A DNA stretch of 64,000 nucleotides from Oscillospiraceae bacterium. Its GTDB lineage: Bacteria; Bacillota; Clostridia; Oscillospirales; Oscillospiraceae. The stretch lies in the NCBI GenBank assembly GCA_017622295.1, contig JAGARK010000011.1:33816-97815 (forward strand), written 5' to 3'. Every line of letters begins with the position of its first letter. The first letter of the stretch is position 1. The translations under genes and the position numbers were made by a program. This document shows, one piece after another, positions 60,092 to 64,000 of this stretch. The notes beneath the pieces were generated by a model. That model was not told the DNA's origin and did not search any database. It saw only the letters and a program-made list of their open reading frames with translations.

Positions 60092-60895
60092 TCAGAACAG
60101 AGGCACGACGGCGCCTTCGTAGGTCTCCTCGATGAAGGCCTTGACTGCGTCACTCTTCAGAGCCTTGACCAGAGCCTGGATCTTTTCGCTGTTCTCGTTG
60201 CCTTCCTTGACAGCGATGACGTTGACGTAAGCTTCAGCAGCAGTGCCGTCAGCAGCTTCCACAGCAACAGCCTCGGAAACCTTCAGGCCGGCGTCGATGG
60301 CGTAGTTGCCGTTGATGACTGCCATCTCCACATCCTGCAGGGTGGTGGGCAGCAGGCGGGCTTCCAGCTCCACGATATCGTAGTTATGGGGATTCTCAGC
60401 GATGTCGGACTTGGTAGCGGACAGGCCAACGCCTTCCTTCAGCTTGATCAGACCTTCCTGCTCCAGCAGCAGCAGGGCGCGGGCTTCGTTGGTGCCGTCG
60501 TTGGGAACAGCGATCTGTGCGCCGTCGGGCAGCTCAGCAACGGATGCGCACTTGCCGGCATACAGGCCGAAGGGCTCGTAGTGGATGCCGCCGGCATTGA
60601 CCAGATGGGTGCCGTGTTCCTCATTGAAGCCGTTCATGTAGGTGATATGCTGGAAGTAGTTGGCATCCAGCTCACCGTCTTCCAGAGAGGTGTTGGGGAT
60701 GATGTAGTCGTCAAACTCCACGATCTCCAGGGTGTAGCCGTCCTCGGCCAGAATGTCCACGATGACCTCCAGAATCTCGGCATGGGGAGCGGGGGTTGCG
60801 CCGACCTTGATGGTCTTGTCGTCGGCCTTGCCGCCGCAGGCAGCCAGGGACAGTGCCAGAGTCAGGGCCAAAACCAAAGCAAAAATCTTTTTCAT
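60092..60895 (-). CDS. metQ: Methionine ABC transporter substrate-binding lipoprotein
   Basis: A 267-residue NlpA-family lipoprotein. The signal ends with the lipobox LSLAAC-GG, so the mature protein is lipidated on Cys20 or so. The NlpA pattern follows: IKVGATPAPHAEILEVI, YIIPNTSLEDGELDANYFQH, YEPFGLYAGKCASVAELPDG, AQIAVPNDGTNEARALLLLE, MAVINGNYAIDAGL. It binds methionine (or a derivative) outside the membrane and delivers it to MetI. It lies 21 bp after metI. Confidence 0.95.
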   Translation of the reverse strand: MKKIFALVLALTLALSLAACGGKADDKTIKVGATPAPHAEILEVIVDILAEDGYTLEIVEFDDYIIPNTSLEDGELDANYFQHITYMNGFNEEHGTHLVNAGGIHYEPFGLYAGKCASVAELPDGAQIAVPNDGTNEARALLLLEQEGLIKLKEGVGLSATKSDIAENPHNYDIVELEARLLPTTLQDVEMAVINGNYAIDAGLKVSEAVAVEAADGTAAEAYVNVIAVKEGNENSEKIQALVKALKSDAVKAFIEETYEGAVVPLF

Positions 60896-60916
60896 TTTCT
60901 TGTTCTCCTTTTCTAG

Positions 60917-61648
60917 TTACTTATGAGTGATACGCTTGTCCGTCTTGACGCACAGAGCGGTACCGATGGATTGAATGATCTGGACCAGAACGACCAGAAG
61001 GATGACGGCCACATACAGCACGATGAACTGCTGACGGCCGTGGCCGCGCATGAGGCTCATGGAACCCAGGCCGCCGCCGCCGATGGAGCCTGCCATGGCG
61101 CCGTAGCCCAGGATGGTAATGGTGGCGTTGGTGGCACCGTTGATGAGGCTGGGCTTGCACTCAGGCAGCAGAACCTTAGTGACGATCTGCCAGGTGGAGC
61201 AGCCCATGGACTGGGCGGCTTCGATGACGCCCCGGTCCATTTCCCGGAGGCTCGCTTCCACAAGCCGGGCAACATAGGGGGCAGCAGCTACCGTCAGAGG
61301 GATAATGGTAGCGGTGGTACCAATGGCGGTACCCAGGATCAGACGGCTCAGGGGAAACACCAGGACCATCAGGATCAGGAAGGGGATGGAGCGCAGCAAA
61401 TTGATGATGGTGTTCAGCACATTCATCAGCGCCTTGGGCAGGGGATGAATTCCGCCTTCCTCACCGGTGACCAGCAGAATGCCCAGGGGCAGGCCGATGA
61501 CATAGGCCAGAACTGTGGCCGCCAGGGGTGCGTAAAGGGTCTCCCAGATGGCAAAGGGAAGCGTGGAGGGATCCAGCAGGAATTCCAGCTGCTCCAGGGG
61601 ATTTCGGATGCCCCAGGCTTCCAGCATGGCAGCAATATTCTCAAGCAT
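60917..61648 (-). CDS. metI: Methionine ABC transporter permease
   Basis: A 243-residue membrane permease with five to six helices (AIWETLYAPLAATVLAYVIG; LRSIPFLILMVLVFPLSRLI; IPLTVAAAPYVARLVEASLR). The cytoplasmic EAA loop is VIEAAQSMGCSTWQIVTKVL (about residue 145), which docks on MetN. The final part TILGYGAMAGSIGGGGLG is typical of MetI. It overlaps metN by 8 bp. Confidence 0.95.
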   Translation of the reverse strand: MLENIAAMLEAWGIRNPLEQLEFLLDPSTLPFAIWETLYAPLAATVLAYVIGLPLGILLVTGEEGGIHPLPKALMNVLNTIINLLRSIPFLILMVLVFPLSRLILGTAIGTTATIIPLTVAAAPYVARLVEASLREMDRGVIEAAQSMGCSTWQIVTKVLLPECKPSLINGATNATITILGYGAMAGSIGGGGLGSMSLMRGHGRQQFIVLYVAVILLVVLVQIIQSIGTALCVKTDKRITHK

Positions 61649-62660
61649 GATAATCGGGCACCTCCTCTACGGTGACATCTTTCTGGGATGTGATGTAAGC
61701 CAGCGCATTGGCAGCCTCGTTCTCGTCCTCCGGCAGACCCAGCAGCATGGTGCCGAAGGCCTTGCCGTCGATGTTGCGGGTATCTGCGCCGAGAATATTG
61801 ACCTTGACGCCGCAGTCGATGGCCAGGGATGCGATCAGAGGCTGGTATGCAGTGCCGCCGTTGAAGGCGACGCGAATCACCTTGGTCTTGGGCAGCAGCT
61901 CATTGGGCAGGCCGTCGGGATATACCAGACGGCGGCCGGCTTCGGTCTTGGGCTTGGAGAACACATTCTCCACCTTACCGATCTCCGCCACGACACCGTG
62001 GTTCAAAATAGCCACCCGGCCACAGATCTCCTCAATGACCTTCATGTCGTGGGTGATGATGATGACGGTGACGCCCAGATTCCGATTGATGTCCTGCAGC
62101 AGCCGCAGGGTTTCCCGGGTGGTCTTGGGGTCCAGGGCAGAGGTCGCCTCGTCACACAGCAGAACCTCGGGGTTGGTTGCCAGAGCTCTGGCGATGGCGA
62201 TGCGCTGCTTCTGACCACCTGAGAGCTGAACGGGATAGGCATCTGCCTTGTCAGGCAGGCCAACGGTCTCCAGCAGCTCCATGGCGCGCTTGCGGGCTTC
62301 CTTCTTGGGGGTGCCCACCAGTTCCAGAGGGAAGCAGATGTTTTCAAGGGAGGTTCTCTGATCCAGCAGGTTGAAGTGCTGGAAGATCATGGTGATCTTC
62401 TTGCGCTGGGCGCGCAGCTCCTTCTCGTTCATGGCCATCAGATTCATGCCATGGAAGAGAACCTCGCCGCTATCAGGCCGCTCCAGCAGATTGATGCAGC
62501 GCACCAGCGTGGATTTACCGGCGCCGGACAGGCCGATGATTCCGAAAATCTCGCCCTTTTCCACCGAGATATTCACATGCTTCAGAGCTTCAACCTGATT
62601 ACTGCCGTCACCGAAGGTCTTTGACAGATTTTTCATCTCGATAATCGGTTCCAAATTCAT
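61641..62660 (-). CDS. metN: Methionine ABC transporter ATPase with NIL domain
   Basis: A 339-residue ATPase. Walker A is GLSGAGKSTLVRCINLLERP, signature LSGGQKQRIAIARAL, Walker B VLLCDEATSALDPKT, switch His in IIITHDMKVI. The C-terminal NIL domain (about 260-339: VIRVAFNGGTAYQPLIASLA, NILGADTRNIDGKAFGTMLL) binds methionine and inhibits transport when internal Met is high. It is the first gene after the Met T-box leader. Confidence 0.95.
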   Translation of the reverse strand: MNLEPIIEMKNLSKTFGDGSNQVEALKHVNISVEKGEIFGIIGLSGAGKSTLVRCINLLERPDSGEVLFHGMNLMAMNEKELRAQRKKITMIFQHFNLLDQRTSLENICFPLELVGTPKKEARKRAMELLETVGLPDKADAYPVQLSGGQKQRIAIARALATNPEVLLCDEATSALDPKTTRETLRLLQDINRNLGVTVIIITHDMKVIEEICGRVAILNHGVVAEIGKVENVFSKPKTEAGRRLVYPDGLPNELLPKTKVIRVAFNGGTAYQPLIASLAIDCGVKVNILGADTRNIDGKAFGTMLLGLPEDENEAANALAYITSQKDVTVEEVPDYHA

Positions 62661-62710
62661 TCCTCCTATGTTTCGCCGCGGAATGCGAATAATTTTACCG
62701 CTGCCAGCAA

Positions 62711-62973
62711 AAAGAAAACGTCCTTGTGCTGAACCAGCACAAGGACGGGAAAAACCGTGTTACCACCTTGTTTCACAGCTGTCTCACGGCAGCTGCCTCA
62801 TCGAGTACCAACATACTCGTGCGCTTTAACGGGCGCACCCGTCGCAGACTACCTATCGCCTGCGCGGCTCCGGGACCATGTTCGGCCTGCTCCTGCTGTA
62901 CCCCATCACACCAAACCGGGGTTCTCTGAACAGAGGCGGCGGGCTTACTCTTCCCTTCACAGCCTTTTATATT
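62711..62973 (-). ncRNA. T-box riboswitch, methionine specifier (ATG)
   Basis: The leader before metN has all T-box parts on the minus strand: an AGAGTAAGC motif at the Stem I base (62942-62951), a distal-loop stretch CAGAGAACCCCGGTTTGGTG, the specifier loop GAACATGGTC with the ATG codon at 62877-62879, the T-box core AAGGTGGTAACACG (62756-62769) and a terminator stem (62719-62747) followed by TTTTCTTTTT. Uncharged tRNA-Met would pair with ATG and the T-box and allow read-through into metNIQ. Confidence 0.93.
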
Positions 62974-62979
62974 GACATC

Positions 62980-63008
62980 ATTGTAACAAGTTCGGGAACC
63001 TTCGTCAA
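62980..63008 (-). promoter_or_regulatory. Promoter of the T-box metNIQ operon
   Basis: TTGACG and TACAAT on the minus strand are 17 bp apart, just before the T-box leader. Confidence 0.75.
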
Positions 63009-63036
63009 GTAAAAATTTTTTCCGGGGCGCTAAATT

Positions 63037-63402
63037 TTAGTCAGCCCCCTGATACTCCAGCAGCTCCACCACCTGCTGTCCCCGGGCGGTCAGGGCAAAA
63101 CTGCCCCTGACGGGATAGGCGGCATAAGCCCGGTCATCAAAGCTTTTCAGGGGCTGGGAATAATCGATATCGATGAGCCCCCGCTTTTCAAGACACTGAA
63201 GGATCAGGCTGTATTCCTCCGGGCTTCGCTCCTGCTCCTCCAAATACACGGGGATATCGTCCCCCATCTTCCGGGCCACGGGCAAAAAGGGAATCTGGGC
63301 CAGCATCAGCAGCATTTTGATCTCACCCTCGGTCAGCTCCAGGGCGCCGGAGCAGCCGCTGCAGCCACCGCAGCCGCCGGAACAATTCGCACAGTCGCTC
63401 AT
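63037..63402 (-). CDS. Small protein with Cys/Gly-rich N-terminus and winged-helix-like body
   Basis: A 121-residue protein of unknown function. The start at 63402 is set by GGAGG. It begins MSDCANCSGGCGGCSGCSG, with five cysteines in the first 17 residues in CxxC-like spacing, likely to bind a metal or cluster. The rest (LTEGEIKMLLMLAQIPFLPV, then EYSLILQCLEKRGLIDIDY, then GSFALTARGQQVVELLEYQG) reads like a small winged-helix domain. It is divergent from thioredoxin and shares a palindromic region with it, so a redox- or metal-linked role is possible. That is inference. Confidence 0.75.
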   Translation of the reverse strand: MSDCANCSGGCGGCSGCSGALELTEGEIKMLLMLAQIPFLPVARKMGDDIPVYLEEQERSPEEYSLILQCLEKRGLIDIDYSQPLKSFDDRAYAAYPVRGSFALTARGQQVVELLEYQGAD

Positions 63403-63427
63403 TAAGATACCTCCAATCGTTTTTTGC

Positions 63428-63498
63428 ATCATAACAGGGAAATGGGGAAATGTCAAATTGCAATTTGAATTGCATCCATCCACGAAACAGGATATACT
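63428..63498. promoter_or_regulatory. Divergent promoters with shared 16-bp palindrome
   Basis: The Cys-rich gene (minus) has TTGACA (63451-63456) and TATGAT (63428-63433), 17 bp apart. The thioredoxin gene (plus) has TTGCAT (63470-63475) and TATACT (63493-63498), 17 bp apart. The perfect palindrome TCAAATTGCAATTTGA (63453-63468) overlaps the first -35 and abuts the second, so one regulator could control both. It also resembles the ends of the fold-back elements in this window. Confidence 0.65.
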
Positions 63499-63533
63499 GA
63501 TATCATAACAAACATGCAAAGGAGCGATCAATA

Positions 63534-63845
63534 ATGTCCGTACAGCATATTACGAAATCCAATTTTGATTCCCTCGTCAAGTCCTCTTCCAAACCCGTTC
63601 TGCTGGACTTCTGGGCCAGCTGGTGCGGCCCCTGCAAGATGATCGGCCCCATCGTCGAAGAAATCGCCGAAGAAAACGAGGAAATCCTCGTGGGCAAGGT
63701 CAATGTGGATGACGAAATGGAGCTGGCCATGGCCTACGGTGTCTCCAGCATCCCCACTTTGGTGGTGATCAAGGACGGTGCTGTCGCCGCAAGGGCCGTG
63801 GGCTACCGGCCCAAGGCAGATATCCTGAAACTGCTGGATCTGTAA
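63534..63845 (+). CDS. trxA: Thioredoxin
   Basis: A 103-residue thioredoxin. The active site is DFWASWCGPCKMI (about residues 26-38), with the cis-Pro in GVSSIPTLVVIKDG (about 74) and normal length. It reduces protein disulfides in the cytoplasm. AAAGGAG precedes the start. No thioredoxin reductase gene is adjacent. The sequence after its stop (AAAAAGCGGCTGCA) looks like one arm of its terminator, broken by the insertion element that begins at about 63866. Confidence 0.96.
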   Translation: MSVQHITKSNFDSLVKSSSKPVLLDFWASWCGPCKMIGPIVEEIAEENEEILVGKVNVDDEMELAMAYGVSSIPTLVVIKDGAVAARAVGYRPKADILKLLDL

Positions 63846-63865
63846 TCGAAAAAGCGGCTGCAATC

Positions 63866-64000
63866 TGTACTGCCCCAGTTTGTACGGACAGTAAAAAAAG
63901 AGTTCCAATGTAGGAAATATTAAGTTTTAAGCGGGGTGGCGCAGCGTCAGCGGCGCCACTCCAGTTTTATTCTGGATGCGCTCATGGTTATAGAAGTGAA
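63866..64000 (-). mobile_element. End of an IS3-family insertion sequence
   Basis: The plus strand at 63866 begins TGTACTGCCCCAGTTTGTAC, typical of the terminal inverted repeat of IS3-family elements, and the transposase C-terminus lies inside it. The rest of the element is beyond the window. Confidence 0.8.
63927..64000 (-). CDS. IS3-family transposase (OrfB), C-terminal end, partial
   Basis: The last 23 codons before a TAA stop (63927-63929) read FYNHERIQNKTGVAPLTLRH followed by PA. The YNHERIQ/NKTG pattern is the conserved C-terminus of IS3-family (rve-domain) transposases. The DDE catalytic region lies outside the window. Confidence 0.88.
   Translation of the reverse strand, partial: HFYNHERIQNKTGVAPLTLRHPA

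Overview
The window reads as chromosomal DNA of an anaerobic, low-motility Firmicute of the class Clostridia, most likely Oscillospirales (Oscillospiraceae/Ruminococcaceae type). The grounds are a textbook Spo0A, a Met T-box leader, a class-B-like sortase, cohesin and dockerin modules, LytR-CpsA-Psr proteins, CpsB/BY-kinase polysaccharide regulators, moderately high G+C and AGGAGG-type ribosome binding sites. The species is inferred, not proven. No rRNA, tRNA or CRISPR array was seen.

From 1 to 35.7 kb nearly everything is on the minus strand and concerns the cell surface. 1-7.8 kb is an exopolysaccharide assembly operon: a priming sugar transferase, four GT4 and one (truncated) GT2 glycosyltransferases, and an acyltransferase-3/radical-SAM fusion. 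7.9-14.5 kb is a three-gene unit of a large dockerin protein, a membrane-anchored cohesin protein and a sortase, behind a promoter and a structured 5' leader. 14.6-25.5 kb is a Gram-positive type IV pilus operon (pilB, pilT, pilC, prepilin peptidase, a pilM-pilN fusion with a very large insertion, pilO-like, three prepilins); the last prepilin is fused to a CHAP-type peptidoglycan hydrolase. 25.6-35.7 kb is the polysaccharide control operon: CapD-like epimerase, LCP ligase, ABC exporter, ER-type signal peptidase, Ig-like protein, CpsB phosphatase and two tandem chain-length/tyrosine kinases with unusual Tyr-rich tails.

From 35.8 to 41.5 kb the plus strand carries a Na/Pi cotransporter behind Pho-box-like repeats, a PhoB/PhoR-like two-component pair and a second LCP protein. 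From 41.6 to 51.6 kb the minus strand carries an XRE membrane regulator, glycogen phosphorylase with 4-alpha-glucanotransferase, an MsmX-type sugar ABC ATPase, and two peptidases (M18, M3). Spo0A (plus) follows with a 0A box. 53-59.5 kb holds two related secreted dockerin proteins (one with a CAP domain) flanking a DUF1292 gene and a beta-CASP RNase-like gene. 59.5-63 kb is a methionine uptake operon (metN-metI-metQ plus a thiazoline-carboxylate hydrolase) under a Met T-box. The window ends with divergent Cys-rich protein and thioredoxin genes and the end of an IS3-family element.

The most unusual content is the surface machinery: a cohesin/dockerin pair with its own sortase and no visible polysaccharide-degrading enzyme, two more dockerin proteins 40 kb away with a different dockerin sequence type, a pilin-hydrolase fusion, a PilN domain split by a ~590-residue insertion, and a probable family of short fold-back repeats in the intergenic spaces. 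Functions are inferred from sequence alone; no database search was run.
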